From Labrys sp. KNU-23 (GTDB lineage Bacteria > Pseudomonadota > Alphaproteobacteria > Rhizobiales > Labraceae): DNA of 64,000 nt. A program made the translations under genes and the position numbers. The stretch is taken from the NCBI RefSeq assembly GCF_008330945.1, contig NZ_CP043488.1, forward strand, positions 496,001 to 560,000. Reading direction: 5' to 3'. Under the pieces are notes generated by a model. It ran no database searches and was not told where the DNA came from. It saw only the letters and a program-made list of their open reading frames with translations. Positions 43,594 through 52,690 of the stretch are shown piece after piece (positions within the stretch are counted from its first letter, which is position 1; each line of letters begins with the position of its first letter).

Positions 43594-44439
43594 TCAAGGG
43601 CGGGCGGTCGCGGCGGCCCGGCCGAATTTCAGTTCCAGGCGATATTGGACAAGCTCCAATCCGATCGAAAGCAGCCAGTAGATTGCTGCCGCCGCCGTCA
43701 GCATCTCCATATAGTGGAAGGTCGAGCGCCCATAGGATTGGGCCAGGAAGTTCAACTCCCACAGGCCCATGAGCGAGACCAGCGAGGAATCCTTCAGCAT
43801 GGAGACGAACTGCGTTCCTGCCGGTGGGATGATGATGCGCATGGCCTGTGGCGCAACGATCTTGATGCCGATTTGCCAACGCTGCAGGCCCAGTGCCATG
43901 GCGGCTTCCGTCTGTCCGCGCGGGATGGCCGCGATCCCCGAGCGGATGATCTCGGCAAGATAGGCACCATAGTTCAGCGCCAGGGCCATGACGCCCGAGG
44001 TCAGCGCCGACAGCACGATGCCGAGTTGCGGCAGCGCCAGATAGATGATCAGGACCTGCACGAGCAGCGGCGTGCCACGAAAAAGCGAGGCGTAGAAAGT
44101 TGCTGCCGCGAAGGCGAGGGGATTGGTGGAGAGGCGGCCCAGCGCTGCCAGGATGGCGACGATCAGCGCCAGCACCATCGAGATGGCGGTGATGAAGACG
44201 GTGAGGGCGGCACCTTGAAGAAAGCCGTCCGTTGTCAATCTGAGGCCGAGGAGGAAGGGCAGCTTCTGCCGGATCAGCGCAAGATCCAATCCCAGCGCGA
44301 AAAAGCCGCACGCCAGGATGGCCAGCATGCAGGCCCAGACCAGCCAGACCTTTTGCCGGAAACCAAGGCGGCCTATCCCGGGAACGGGCAGGGGCCGAGT
44401 GCGCCGGCCGGTTTCGGCCGCCGCTTCTTCAATCGACAT
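43594..44439 (-). CDS. Polar amino-acid ABC transporter permease (HisM/GltK type)
   Basis: A 281-residue permease. After a first helix (VWLVWACMLAILACGFFALG) the HisMQ-type domain begins at GLRLTTDGFLQGAALTVFITAISMVLAL. The FYASLFRGTPLLVQVLIIYLALP and GAYLAEIIRSGIAAIPRGQTEAAMALGL loop are diagnostic. Its start overlaps the binding-protein end by 11 bp. No ATPase gene of this transporter is present in the window, so it must borrow one encoded elsewhere. Confidence 0.92.
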   Translation of the reverse strand: MSIEEAAAETGRRTRPLPVPGIGRLGFRQKVWLVWACMLAILACGFFALGLDLALIRQKLPFLLGLRLTTDGFLQGAALTVFITAISMVLALIVAILAALGRLSTNPLAFAAATFYASLFRGTPLLVQVLIIYLALPQLGIVLSALTSGVMALALNYGAYLAEIIRSGIAAIPRGQTEAAMALGLQRWQIGIKIVAPQAMRIIIPPAGTQFVSMLKDSSLVSLMGLWELNFLAQSYGRSTFHYMEMLTAAAAIYWLLSIGLELVQYRLELKFGRAAATARP

Positions 44440-45280
44440 CTTTGGTTATGTCCGTGCCGAACCATTTGTTGGAGATCCTGGCCAGCGTGCCATCCGCCTT
44501 CAGTTCGCCGAACACGCGCTTGACTTCGGCGTTCCACTCCGGATCGCCCTTGTCGGTGACGACCGCGTTGGGCTCGGCGAACAGGGGATCGCCGACGATT
44601 TTCAATTTCTTCGTGGTTTCAATGCCGCCCCGGGCCGTTGCCAGCGAGGCGACGATGGCATCGAGGCGAACCCCCGGGCCGAGGGCCAGGTTCTGGAAGT
44701 TCACGGTTTCGTCGCCCGGCACGGGGAGGGCATCCTTGAAAGGAAAGGCGATCGCCTTGTGTCCGGGAATGGCGAAGTTGCGATTGACATAGGCTTCATA
44801 GGACGACCCGGTGCCAACGCCGACCTTCTTGCCGGAGATATCGGCAGCGGATTGGATGGTCTTCTCGTCCTGGTGCACCACCAGCACGGCTGGTGCGCTG
44901 TAGTAGATGACGGGGAAGTCGACGACCTTGGCTCTTTCCTCGGTCGGCGTGGCCGATGAGATCGCCACATCCCAGCGCCCGGACCATTTGCCGCTGATGA
45001 TGGCCTCCCAGCCCGGCGTCTCCAGCTTGAGCTTGGCGCCGAGCTTGTCGGCGAAAGCGCGGGCGACATCGACATCAAAGCCGTCGAGTTCGTTCTGCGC
45101 GTTGATGAATCCGAAGGGCGGATAGTCGTTGACGAGAACGTCGACGACCTGTCCAGATTTCTTGACGCGATCCAGGGTTTCTCCGGCCCAGGAAGGCAGG
45201 GCCCAGCAGGCGGCTAAAGCCAGGGCGATTGCCGGTCCGCCCAGGCGGGCCTTGCTGCGGTTTTCGGGGAGCAATGTCAT
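44429..45280 (-). CDS. Family 3 amino-acid-binding protein of ABC transporter
   Basis: A 283-residue exported binding protein with signal peptide (LGGPAIALALAACWALPSWA). The SBP_bac_3 pattern is clear: VLVNDYPPFGFINAQNELDGFDVDVARAFADKLG, then SGKWSGRWDVAISSATPTEERAKVVDFP. First gene of a three-gene operon with the permease and mmuM. Ligand probably a methionine-related compound. Divergent from metQ across a 430-bp region with a palindrome. Confidence 0.93.
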   Translation of the reverse strand: MTLLPENRSKARLGGPAIALALAACWALPSWAGETLDRVKKSGQVVDVLVNDYPPFGFINAQNELDGFDVDVARAFADKLGAKLKLETPGWEAIISGKWSGRWDVAISSATPTEERAKVVDFPVIYYSAPAVLVVHQDEKTIQSAADISGKKVGVGTGSSYEAYVNRNFAIPGHKAIAFPFKDALPVPGDETVNFQNLALGPGVRLDAIVASLATARGGIETTKKLKIVGDPLFAEPNAVVTDKGDPEWNAEVKRVFGELKADGTLARISNKWFGTDITKDVD

Positions 45281-45710
45281 TGTCCTTCGGCTCTCTTGCC
45301 AGAGCGCTGCATGGCGATCGGGCTTGGTTGAGGCCCACTCTTCCCATGCAGAATTTTATTTGTCTATTAATTTAATAGATTTTATATACAAACAATCGAC
45401 GTGCCCCGACTCGACTGCCGCTTCCTCCAGGAAGGCGTTCATTCGTAGCCCCGTGCATGTCATTTCGCGCCATCACGCTTGCCTGTTTCGATGTTCACTC
45501 GCCCCGATCAATGCGCTGCTTCCCGAACCTTCCCTGCGCCCTCGGCAGCCTGTGATCGGCCTCGCGCCCCGGACATCTGTATCGGCGGAGTTCGTGACGC
45601 GGACAGGCCCCCACATGGCTTCGATTGCCGCAAGCCCTGCGCGCGCCCTGGGGGCAGAGGTTGAAAATGCTCGTTCCAGTAAACCCGACCAGCAAAAGGA
45701 ATGGTCTTCA
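45281..45710. promoter_or_regulatory. Divergent regulatory region between the mmuM and metQ operons
   Basis: About 430 bp. An AT-rich core at 45350-45400 holds the perfect inverted repeat TCTATTA, ATT, TAATAGA (45363-45379). The rest looks non-coding, although one frame runs through it into metQ. I looked for a SAM-II riboswitch ahead of metQ and did not see its conserved core. Confidence 0.45.
45363..45379. promoter_or_regulatory. Inverted repeat, candidate operator for sulfur operons
   Basis: Seven-base perfect arms TCTATTA/TAATAGA with ATT between, 83 bp from the binding-protein start and 331 bp from metQ. A shorter relative precedes the sulfone operon at 34248. Confidence 0.45.
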
Positions 45711-46529
45711 ATGCTTCGTATCTTGACGACGCGCCTTGCAAGGATCGCAGCGATCGCGGTCATGCCCGTGGCGCTAGGCCTGTCCGCCTTCGCCGCCGAC
45801 GCCCCCCTCCGCATTGCGGCTGATCCTGTCCCCCATACGGAGATATTGGCGTTCGTCCAGAAGCTGGCGCCCGATTTCCAGTTCAAGATCGTCGAGTTGA
45901 GCCAAGGCGTGAACCCGAACGAATTGCTTGCCAGTGGCGACGTCGATGCCAACTATTTTCAGCACGTTCCCTATTTGCGGTCGCAGGAACAGGCGCTGGG
46001 CCAGAAATTCGCAGTTGCCGCGACGGTGCATATCGAGCCGCTCGGGGTTTATTCCCGCAAGGACAAGAGCTTCGATGCGGTACCGGACGGTGCATCCGTG
46101 GCCGTGCCCAACAACGCCACCAATCTCAGCCGGGCGCTCTATCTGCTGCAGGCGCAGGGGCTGATCAAGCTGAAAGCGGGCTTCGATGCGCCGGACAAGC
46201 AATCCGCCACGCCGCAGGACATCGCAGACAATCCCAAGCATCTCAAGATTCTCGAAATCGAGGCGGCGCAGTTGCCCCGCTCGCTGGATGACGTCGACCT
46301 AGCCGTGATCAACGGCAATTACGCCCTGGAGGCGGGCCTCAGCCCGGCCAAGGATGCTCTCGGGCTGGAGAAGGCGGAGGGCAATCCCTACGCCAATATT
46401 CTGGTCACCACGCCGAAGCTGGCGGATGATCCCAGGATCGCTCGCTTGTCCAAGCTGCTGACCTCGCCGGAAGTCGCCAAGTTCATCCGCGAGCACTATC
46501 AGGGCTCCGTCATTCCCGTGAACAATTGA
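45711..46529 (+). CDS. metQ: MetQ/NlpA-family methionine-type ABC binding protein
   Basis: A 272-residue exported protein of the NlpA family. ATG 45711 opens a signal peptide (LARIAAIAVMPVALGLSAFAA); there is no lipobox cysteine. Mature landmarks: LRIAADPVPHTEILAFVQ, GVNPNELLASGDVDANYFQHVPYLRSQEQ, and AVPNNATNLSRALYLLQAQGLI. AGGA is about 10 bp upstream. Followed by a hairpin and then metN and metI, so a full MetNIQ importer for methionine or a derivative is encoded. Confidence 0.92.
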   Translation: MLRILTTRLARIAAIAVMPVALGLSAFAADAPLRIAADPVPHTEILAFVQKLAPDFQFKIVELSQGVNPNELLASGDVDANYFQHVPYLRSQEQALGQKFAVAATVHIEPLGVYSRKDKSFDAVPDGASVAVPNNATNLSRALYLLQAQGLIKLKAGFDAPDKQSATPQDIADNPKHLKILEIEAAQLPRSLDDVDLAVINGNYALEAGLSPAKDALGLEKAEGNPYANILVTTPKLADDPRIARLSKLLTSPEVAKFIREHYQGSVIPVNN

Positions 46530-46551
46530 CACGGTCTGGCCGTGTTGGCCG

Positions 46552-46579
46552 AAGCCCCGCCGGATCGCGGCGGGGCTTT
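46552..46579 (+). terminator. Intra-operon hairpin between metQ and metN
   Basis: Eleven-base stem (AAGCCCCGCCG/CGGCGGGGCTT) with loop GATCG, then TT(T)G. The short T run suggests partial termination, which would give more binding protein than ATPase. It may also protect the metQ message. Confidence 0.65.
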
Positions 46580-46601
46580 GCCGTGGCGATCGGAAACCAT
46601 C

Positions 46602-47588
46602 ATGATCCGTATTGAGAAGCTGCGTAAGGTCTACAGGCAGGGCAGCCGCGAGTTCGTGGCGCTGGACGATGTTACGCTCGATATTCCGAAGGGAGCGGTC
46701 TTCGGCGTTCTTGGGCGTAGCGGGGCTGGCAAGAGCACACTGATCCGATGCCTGAATCTGCTCGAGCGGCCGACGGTTGGTCGCATCATCGTTGGCGGAC
46801 ATGACCTGACCGCCTTGCCGCCGAGCGAATTGCGGCGACAGCGCCGGCGTATCGGCACGATCTTCCAGCACTTTCATTTGCTGCACTCGCGCAATGTTGC
46901 CGACAATGTCGCGGTGCCGCTGGAAATTCTCGGCATCAGGCGCGAGGCTCGCCGGCGCAGGGTCGAGGAACTTCTCGAACTGGTCGGTCTGGCGGACAAG
47001 GCCCGGGCATTCCCCTCGCAGCTTTCCGGCGGGCAGAAGCAGCGCGTCGGGATCGCGCGGGCGCTGGCCGCCGAGCCGGATGTCCTGCTGTCGGATGAGG
47101 CGACCAGCGCGCTCGATACCGAAACCACAGGGTCCATCCTGAACCTGCTGCGAGACGTCAATGCAAGACTTGGCGTCACCATCGTGCTGATTACCCATGA
47201 GCTCGGTGTCGTGAAGGCCATCTGCGATTCCGCTGCGCTGCTGAATGCGGGGCGGGTCGTCGAGGCAGGCCCGCTCACCACGCTCGTCGCCGATCCCACG
47301 TCGTTGCTGGGCCGCGCCCTGCTGCCCGACTGCGCACTGACCGACAGGAGCGACGAAGCCATTGCGGAACTGACCTTCATCGATGCAGTCGAGGCCTCGC
47401 CGGTGCTCAGTACCTTGGCTCAGCAGCATTCCATCGGCGTGACATTGCTGGGTGGCGGGGTCGAAACCATCGCGGGACAGCGGGTGGGCCGCCTTCGGGT
47501 TGGCTTCCGTCGCCCCGAAGGAGGGCTCGATCTTGCGGGGGTCCTCGATTTCCTGAATGACCGCGGCGTTCGGGCGGAGCTGATATGA
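46602..47588 (+). CDS. metN: Methionine-type ABC transporter ATPase (MetN)
   Basis: A 328-residue ATPase. The cassette has Walker [16 protein letters not shown], the MetN-type [20 protein letters not shown], signature [15 protein letters not shown] and Walker [14 protein letters not shown]-terminal ACT-like NIL domain (from about 255, [31 protein letters not shown]) is the methionine-sensing module that lets substrate inhibit transport. The stop overlaps metI (ATGA). Confidence 0.94.
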   Translation: MIRIEKLRKVYRQGSREFVALDDVTLDIPKGAVFGVLGRSGAGKSTLIRCLNLLERPTVGRIIVGGHDLTALPPSELRRQRRRIGTIFQHFHLLHSRNVADNVAVPLEILGIRREARRRRVEELLELVGLADKARAFPSQLSGGQKQRVGIARALAAEPDVLLSDEATSALDTETTGSILNLLRDVNARLGVTIVLITHELGVVKAICDSAALLNAGRVVEAGPLTTLVADPTSLLGRALLPDCALTDRSDEAIAELTFIDAVEASPVLSTLAQQHSIGVTLLGGGVETIAGQRVGRLRVGFRRPEGGLDLAGVLDFLNDRGVRAELI

Positions 47589-48253
47589 CACCCCAGAGTT
47601 GGACCGAACTGTTGATGCTGGTGGCGAACGCGACTGGCGAAACCCTCTATATGGTCGCACTGTCCGCTCTGGTGACCATAGCGGTCGGACTGCCGCTCGG
47701 CGTGTTGTTGTTCGTGACCCGGCAGGGTGGGCTCGTGGTTGCACCGTGGCTCAGCAGCTTGATCGGCCTTGTGGTCAATGTCGGGCGCTCGCTGCCTTTC
47801 GTCATTCTGCTGATCGCCCTGATTCCGCTGACCCGATTGATCGTCGGCACCAGCCTGGGCAGCACGGCGGCGGTCGTGCCGCTGACCATTGGCGCCGTGC
47901 CGTTCTTCGCCCGCATCGTCGAAGCGGCGCTGGCGGAGGTGGAGAAGGGCAGGATCGAGGCGGTGCTCGCTATGGGGGGCACCTTGCGGCACGTGATCGA
48001 GAAAGTCCTCCTGCCGGAAGCGCTGCCGGCGATCCTGGCTGGGGTGACCTTGACCGTGGTCATGCTGGTCGGCTTTTCGGCCATGGCCGGTGTCGTCGGC
48101 GGAGGCGGCCTTGGCGACCTTGCCATCCGCTACGGCTACCAACGTTTCAACAACCAGGTGATGTTCGCGACCATCGTCGTGCTCGTCATTCTGGTACAAC
48201 TTCTCCAGACGCTCGGCGACCGTCTGGTGCGAGCCCTCGAACATCGCCGGTAA
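47585..48253 (+). CDS. metI: Methionine-type ABC transporter permease (MetI)
   Basis: A 222-residue, five-helix permease. [31 protein letters not shown]-like opening, [30 protein letters not shown], and the EAA loop [22 protein letters not shown] are typical of MetI. Last gene of metQNI. The following 180 bp show no clear gene. Confidence 0.93.
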   Translation: MTPQSWTELLMLVANATGETLYMVALSALVTIAVGLPLGVLLFVTRQGGLVVAPWLSSLIGLVVNVGRSLPFVILLIALIPLTRLIVGTSLGSTAAVVPLTIGAVPFFARIVEAALAEVEKGRIEAVLAMGGTLRHVIEKVLLPEALPAILAGVTLTVVMLVGFSAMAGVVGGGGLGDLAIRYGYQRFNNQVMFATIVVLVILVQLLQTLGDRLVRALEHRR

Positions 48254-48435
48254 ACGCATCATCGAAACCGGTCCGGCCGATGGCGGGACAATGCCGTTGC
48301 CGTCGCCTGCAGGTCACCGTCCTTGTCCTCCCAATCCTTGAATACTGCACATCGCCGGCATGACGATCCGTTCAACGACGGCTATCGTGCCGATCATTGC
48401 CATTACGACCAGACCTGCCTTCCAGGAGTTATGAC

Positions 48436-49476
48436 ATGACGACCCGCCCCCAAGCGGCCCATTTGCCGACAGTCGATTTCTCGCGCTTCCACGGCGCTCC
48501 CGCCGAACGAGAAGCCTTCATCAAGGAATTGACCGGTGTTCTGCATGAGCACGGCTTCTTCTACATGACCGGTCATGGCGTGCCCCAGAGCCTGATCGAC
48601 GACGTGCTTGCTGTCTCAAAGCGTTTCTTTGCACTGCCCGAAGGCGAGAAGCTGAAGATCGAGATGGTAAGGTCTCCGCATTTCCGCGGCTATAACCGCG
48701 CCGGCTACGAGCGCACGCGCGGCGAGCAGGATTGGCGCGAGCAGCTCGATATCAACACCGAAGGCGAGCCTGTCGAGGCGGGGCCGGACACGCCGTGGAA
48801 CAGGCTTTATGGCCCGAACCAGTGGCCGGAAGCGCTGCCGGAGCTGAAGCCGCTGCTGTTGCGCTATCAGGCGGAAGTCACGCGCATCGGCATCGATGTG
48901 TTGAAGGCGATGGCGCTTGCGCTCGGTCAGCCCGAAAACGCCTTTGCCGAGATCTACGAGCCCTCGCCGTCGCAGCTTCTCAAGATCATCCGCTACCCCG
49001 GCCGCGATGCCGCCGGCAGCGACCAGGGGGTCGGCGCGCACAAGGATGGCGGCTTCGTCACCGTCCTGCTGCAGGATACGACGCCGGGCCTGCGCATTCG
49101 TACGGAAGAAGGTGTCTGGATCGATGCACCGCCCGTACCCGGTACCTTCGTCATCAACAGCGGCGAGCTTCTGGAAATGGCGACGAACGGCTTCGTGCGC
49201 GCCGATGTTCATGGCGTCGTGACACCGCCGAGCGGTACTGAGCGCTTTTCGGTCGCCTTCTTCCTCGGTGCCCGCTATCACGCCCGGATACCGGTGATCC
49301 CGCTACCGGAAGAGCTTCGCGGCAGCGAGCGCGGCGTAACGGTCGATCCGCTCAACCCGATCTTCCGGGAGGTGGGCATCAACCATCTCAAGAGCCGCCT
49401 GCGCTCTCACCCGGACGTTGCCGCCAAACATCATCCGGACCTGCTCCACCTCCTGGAAAAGACGGGAACCGCCTGA
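48436..49476 (+). CDS. 2-oxoglutarate/Fe(II)-dependent oxygenase, isopenicillin-N-synthase-like
   Basis: A 346-residue double-stranded beta-helix oxygenase. The DIOX_N-type start (HLPTVDFSRF, HGFFYMTGHGVPQSLID) is followed by the catalytic domain with iron ligands His202 and Asp204 (VGAHKDGGFV) and His259 (ADVHGVV), and the 2-oxoglutarate anchor Arg270-x-Ser272 (ERFSVAF). CAGGAG precedes ATG 48436. It lies 182 bp after metI and may be independent. Its place at the end of a sulfur block makes an organosulfur substrate possible, but the family also acts on amino acids and other metabolites. Confidence 0.9.
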   Translation: MTTRPQAAHLPTVDFSRFHGAPAEREAFIKELTGVLHEHGFFYMTGHGVPQSLIDDVLAVSKRFFALPEGEKLKIEMVRSPHFRGYNRAGYERTRGEQDWREQLDINTEGEPVEAGPDTPWNRLYGPNQWPEALPELKPLLLRYQAEVTRIGIDVLKAMALALGQPENAFAEIYEPSPSQLLKIIRYPGRDAAGSDQGVGAHKDGGFVTVLLQDTTPGLRIRTEEGVWIDAPPVPGTFVINSGELLEMATNGFVRADVHGVVTPPSGTERFSVAFFLGARYHARIPVIPLPEELRGSERGVTVDPLNPIFREVGINHLKSRLRSHPDVAAKHHPDLLHLLEKTGTA

Positions 49477-50199
49477 TCCGCATGGGTGCTGCTCCCTCGG
49501 CAGCCGCTTGTCTTCGGCAAGGCGGGGGATCCTATTTCCCCCGCTCACTATCCGGCGCCCGTTCAGGCACGCCGTGCCTGGCCGTGGGCGTCCGAACTCG
49601 CCGTCAAGGCCGGCAGTTCGAGGTTGGATCGCAAAGGCGACCCGGGTTACTTGATCTTCGAACTGAGGACTTGGGGCAGGATTCCCAAGTTGACCATGCC
49701 AGACCGGCATTCGCATGCGTGCCGGTATCGGTGGGCCCAAGCGATCAAATCCCAAACAGAAAAACCCTGTTCAATCAGTGGCTTGGCAGGGGGGGATACA
49801 TTTGGACGCAAAGTTCGGCTGGCCCTGATCCGCGACCGCGGTGTCGCCCCGTGGATCGGTCGGTTGGCGGTGATATCGAGCAGGGCTTTCCCATGCTGTC
49901 AGCACCGAAGGCAACTTCCACCGGTGTTTTCTTGTCAGGTGCTGCGAACGCTCCAGCTGTCGAAGCGGAGGCGAGATCGCGGAATCGGGGACGGCAAATG
50001 GCCGTGGAATCTCGGGAGGGCCGCCCGGGACGGAGGAGGTGCGGGGCGCAGGATTTGTAGTCTGCCTGGGTCTTTGCATGGCATCGAGAGCGTCGCGATC
50101 CAAGGCAGTCCTGTTGCCGAAGAGCACTCGGCTCACGTGCCAATTTCAATCATCCGACGATATGGGCCCTTGTCGAAAGCTTCGATCTCCTATAAGAAT

Positions 50200-50215
50200 G
50201 GGAAAACCTTTTCTC
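50200..50215 (+). promoter_or_regulatory. Candidate LacI operator O1
   Basis: GGGAAAACCTTTTCTC, an inverted repeat around CC with one mismatch. Its centre is 63 bp from that of O2, six helical turns, which suits DNA looping by a LacI tetramer or dimer pair. Confidence 0.7.
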
Positions 50216-50262
50216 AGAGAAAAAATGCGCCTTTTATTCGAGGCGCTGCTTTGTTTGAGAAA

Positions 50263-50278
50263 GAGAAAACCTTTTCTC
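50263..50278 (+). promoter_or_regulatory. Candidate LacI operator O2
   Basis: GAGAAAACCTTTTCTC, perfect seven-base arms around CC, 14 bp before the regulator start. LacI-family sites are usually of this length and symmetry, although the centre is more often CG. Confidence 0.75.
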
Positions 50279-50292
50279 AAATGGGAGCTCCG

Positions 50293-51354
50293 ATGTCGAG
50301 AGGAGGCGAGGGGACGTCCGAACCTGTCACGTTGCGGGACGTTGCGGCTGCGGCCGGCGTCAGCCTCGCCACGGCTTCCAAGGCGCTCAACGATCAGGGA
50401 CGGATGACGGTCGAAACCCGCAAGCGGGTGCGCGAGGTTGCTGCACTTTTGGGATTCCGGCCAAATGCCCTGGCACAGAGCCTGCTCCGCAGGCGCAGCT
50501 TCACGGTGGGACTGCTGACGAACGATACCTATGGTCGTTTTTCGCTTCCGCTCATGGCCGGTATTACGGATGCTCTCGTCGACAAGGGGGTCTCCGTCTT
50601 CCTGTGCAATGTCGAGGATGATCCGCGCCTTGCACAGCTCCATGTCAACGCCATGCTGGACAAGCGTGTCGACGGCATCATCGCGACCGGCAAGCGTATC
50701 GATCGCCGACTGCCGGTCGATCTCTCGAATCTCGGCATACCGGCTGTCTACGCCTTTACCGAACCCGATCCGGGCGCTGCAGCGTTCGTCTCCGACGACG
50801 AAGCCGGTGCCCGCCTGGCGACCGAACATTTCCTGAGCCTTGGGAGGCGCCGGATTGCCCATGTTACCGGCCCGGCAAGCTTTTCCGTCGTGCATCTTCG
50901 TGCCACGGCCTGCCACGACGTGTTGGCCCAGGCCGGGTTGCCGCCCTTTCCTCCGCTCATGGGAGCCTGGTCCGAGGCGTGGGGGCACGAAGCGGTAGGG
51001 CAGCTTTTCGCCGGGCGGGGAACCAAGCCCGATGCGATCTTCTGCGGCAACGACATGATCGCCCGAGGCGTGATCGATGCCCTGCGCGAGCGCGGCCTCT
51101 CCGTTCCCGGCGACGTGGGTGTCATCGGCTTCGACAATTGGGAGATCATCGCCTCCCAGAGCCGGCCGCCGCTCACCTCTATCGACATGAATCTGACCGC
51201 GCTCGGGCGGCAGGCCGGGCTTGCGCTGCTGGCCCAGGTCGACGGCCGGCAGGTCGAGCCGGGTATCAGGAAACTGCCATGCCGGCTCGTCGTGCGGGAA
51301 TCCTGCGGCAGTTCGCTCAATGACCGCGAGGGCCCATCAACAAGAGGCGACTAG
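50293..51354 (+). CDS. LacI-family transcriptional regulator of the arabinoside operon
   Basis: A 353-residue repressor. The N-terminal helix-turn-helix reads VTLRDVAAAAGVSLATASKALNDQGRMTVETRKRV, with the hinge GFRPNALAQSLLRRR, then a sugar-binding domain (VGLLTNDTYGRFSLPLMAGI, PDAIFCGNDMIARGVIDAL, IGFDNWEII). ATG 50293 has GGGAG 5 bp ahead, better than ATG 50281. It is the first gene of the operon with the sugar ABC transporter and GH127 enzyme; two palindromes upstream suggest autoregulation of the whole unit. The inducer is probably an arabinose or arabinobiose. Confidence 0.93.
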   Translation: MSRGGEGTSEPVTLRDVAAAAGVSLATASKALNDQGRMTVETRKRVREVAALLGFRPNALAQSLLRRRSFTVGLLTNDTYGRFSLPLMAGITDALVDKGVSVFLCNVEDDPRLAQLHVNAMLDKRVDGIIATGKRIDRRLPVDLSNLGIPAVYAFTEPDPGAAAFVSDDEAGARLATEHFLSLGRRRIAHVTGPASFSVVHLRATACHDVLAQAGLPPFPPLMGAWSEAWGHEAVGQLFAGRGTKPDAIFCGNDMIARGVIDALRERGLSVPGDVGVIGFDNWEIIASQSRPPLTSIDMNLTALGRQAGLALLAQVDGRQVEPGIRKLPCRLVVRESCGSSLNDREGPSTRGD

Positions 51355-51381
51355 GTCGGTGACATCGAAGGGGAGGAAACA

Positions 51382-52626
51382 ATGAGAAAACTGGTGATAG
51401 GCCTGGCGACATGGATCGCCACGGCGGCGATGGGGCTGCCGGCATGGGGCGCGGACACCGCAACCCTCTGGGTTCGTGCCGATGCTTCGAACTTCATGCC
51501 GAAGGTGGTCGAGGCGTTCAACAAGAGCCACGACAATCAGGTCAAGCTCGACATCATTCCGAACGCGGAGATCATCACCAAATACGGTGCTGCCGCGGCG
51601 GGCGGTACCGCACCCGATGCCCTCTCGCTCGACCTGATCTACACGCCGGCCTTTGCCGCTTCGGGGCAGTTGGAAGACATCACCGATTGGGCCAAATCGC
51701 TGCCCTATTTCTCCGCGCTGTCGCCGGCTCATGTGAAGACGGGCACCTACCACGACCGGATCTATGGCCTGCCGTTCTCCGCCGACAGCTCCGTGCTGAT
51801 CTGGAACAAGAAGCTGTTCAAGAAAGCCGGGCTGGATCCCGAAAAAGGCCCTGGCAACTGGTCCGAGATCGAGGCCGATGCCGAAAAGATCAATGCCCTC
51901 GGCGGCAATATCAAGGGCTACTATTTTTCCGGCAACTGCCCGGGCTGCAACATTTTCACCCTGACCCCGCTGGTATGGGCCTCCGGCGGTGACATTCTTT
52001 CCGGGGACGGCACGAAGGCGACCCTGGACGCCCCGCAACTGCGCGCCGCCATCGATTTCTATCGGTCCATGATCAAGAAGGACCTGGTTCCGGCCGGCGC
52101 CCAGAGCGACACCGGTGCCAATTTCTTCGCGGCCTTTGCCGCCGGGAATGTCGGCATCAGCCCGTCCGGCGCCTTTGCCATCGGGGCCCTGAACACGCAA
52201 TATCCCGATATCGACTATGGCATCACCTTCCTGCCCGGCAAGGATGGCGGCTGGTCATCCTTCGCGGGCGGGGACAATTTCGTCGTCACCAAGGGAACCT
52301 CCAAGATCGCGGTGGTGAAGCAGTTTCTCGAATTTGCCTATTCCCTCGAAGGGCAGACCCTCCTGGCCAAATATGGCAGCCTGCCCGTACGCGGCGATAT
52401 TGCCAAGCAAGCGCTCAAGGATCTCGACCCGCGCTACCAGATTGCGGCCGAGGCCATGGCCAAGGGCCGCACGCCTTACAGCACGGTCTTCAATGACATC
52501 ATCAATTCGGCCAATGGCCCGTGGAACCAGCTGATCGGGGAAGCCCTCTACGGCGATGACGTCGAGGCGGCCATCGCCACCGCCCAGAAGACCATGCAGT
52601 CCATTATCGACACCGCACCGCAATAA
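51382..52626 (+). CDS. Sugar ABC transporter binding protein (family 1)
   Basis: A 414-residue exported SBP_bac_1 protein. GGGGAGGAAACA precedes the ATG. The signal peptide (LVIGLATWIATAAMGLPAWG) is followed by TLWVRADASNFMPKVVEAFNKSH, the YGLPFSADSSVLIWNKKLFKKAGLDPEKGP segment standard for sugar binders, and GDDVEAAIATAQKTMQ at the end. Together with the two permeases below it forms a CUT1-type importer without its own ATPase gene, the normal case where an MsmK/UgpC-like ATPase is shared. Ligand probably an arabinofuranose oligosaccharide. Confidence 0.93.
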   Translation: MRKLVIGLATWIATAAMGLPAWGADTATLWVRADASNFMPKVVEAFNKSHDNQVKLDIIPNAEIITKYGAAAAGGTAPDALSLDLIYTPAFAASGQLEDITDWAKSLPYFSALSPAHVKTGTYHDRIYGLPFSADSSVLIWNKKLFKKAGLDPEKGPGNWSEIEADAEKINALGGNIKGYYFSGNCPGCNIFTLTPLVWASGGDILSGDGTKATLDAPQLRAAIDFYRSMIKKDLVPAGAQSDTGANFFAAFAAGNVGISPSGAFAIGALNTQYPDIDYGITFLPGKDGGWSSFAGGDNFVVTKGTSKIAVVKQFLEFAYSLEGQTLLAKYGSLPVRGDIAKQALKDLDPRYQIAAEAMAKGRTPYSTVFNDIINSANGPWNQLIGEALYGDDVEAAIATAQKTMQSIIDTAPQ

Positions 52627-52690
52627 GCCCGGGGATTGCCGCCGCCTCGCCAGCGGCGGCTCTACGGCCTCATATCGACAGGAGTGGACG

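Larger units (their letters stand above)
49477..50292. other. 816-bp intergenic region with twin operators near its right end
   Basis: No gene is supported; one frame runs through it into the LacI gene but lacks family-like sequence before 50281. The last 100 bp hold two near-identical palindromes listed separately, so this is the control region of the arabinoside operon. Confidence 0.5.

Noticed and set aside
45281-45710. SAM-II riboswitch ahead of metQ
   Set aside because: The conserved pseudoknot core could not be found on either strand.
46602-48253. metN serving as ATPase for the HisM-type permease at 43.6 kb
   Set aside because: MetN has its own MetI and MetQ in the same operon and carries a NIL domain; cross-use cannot be shown from sequence.
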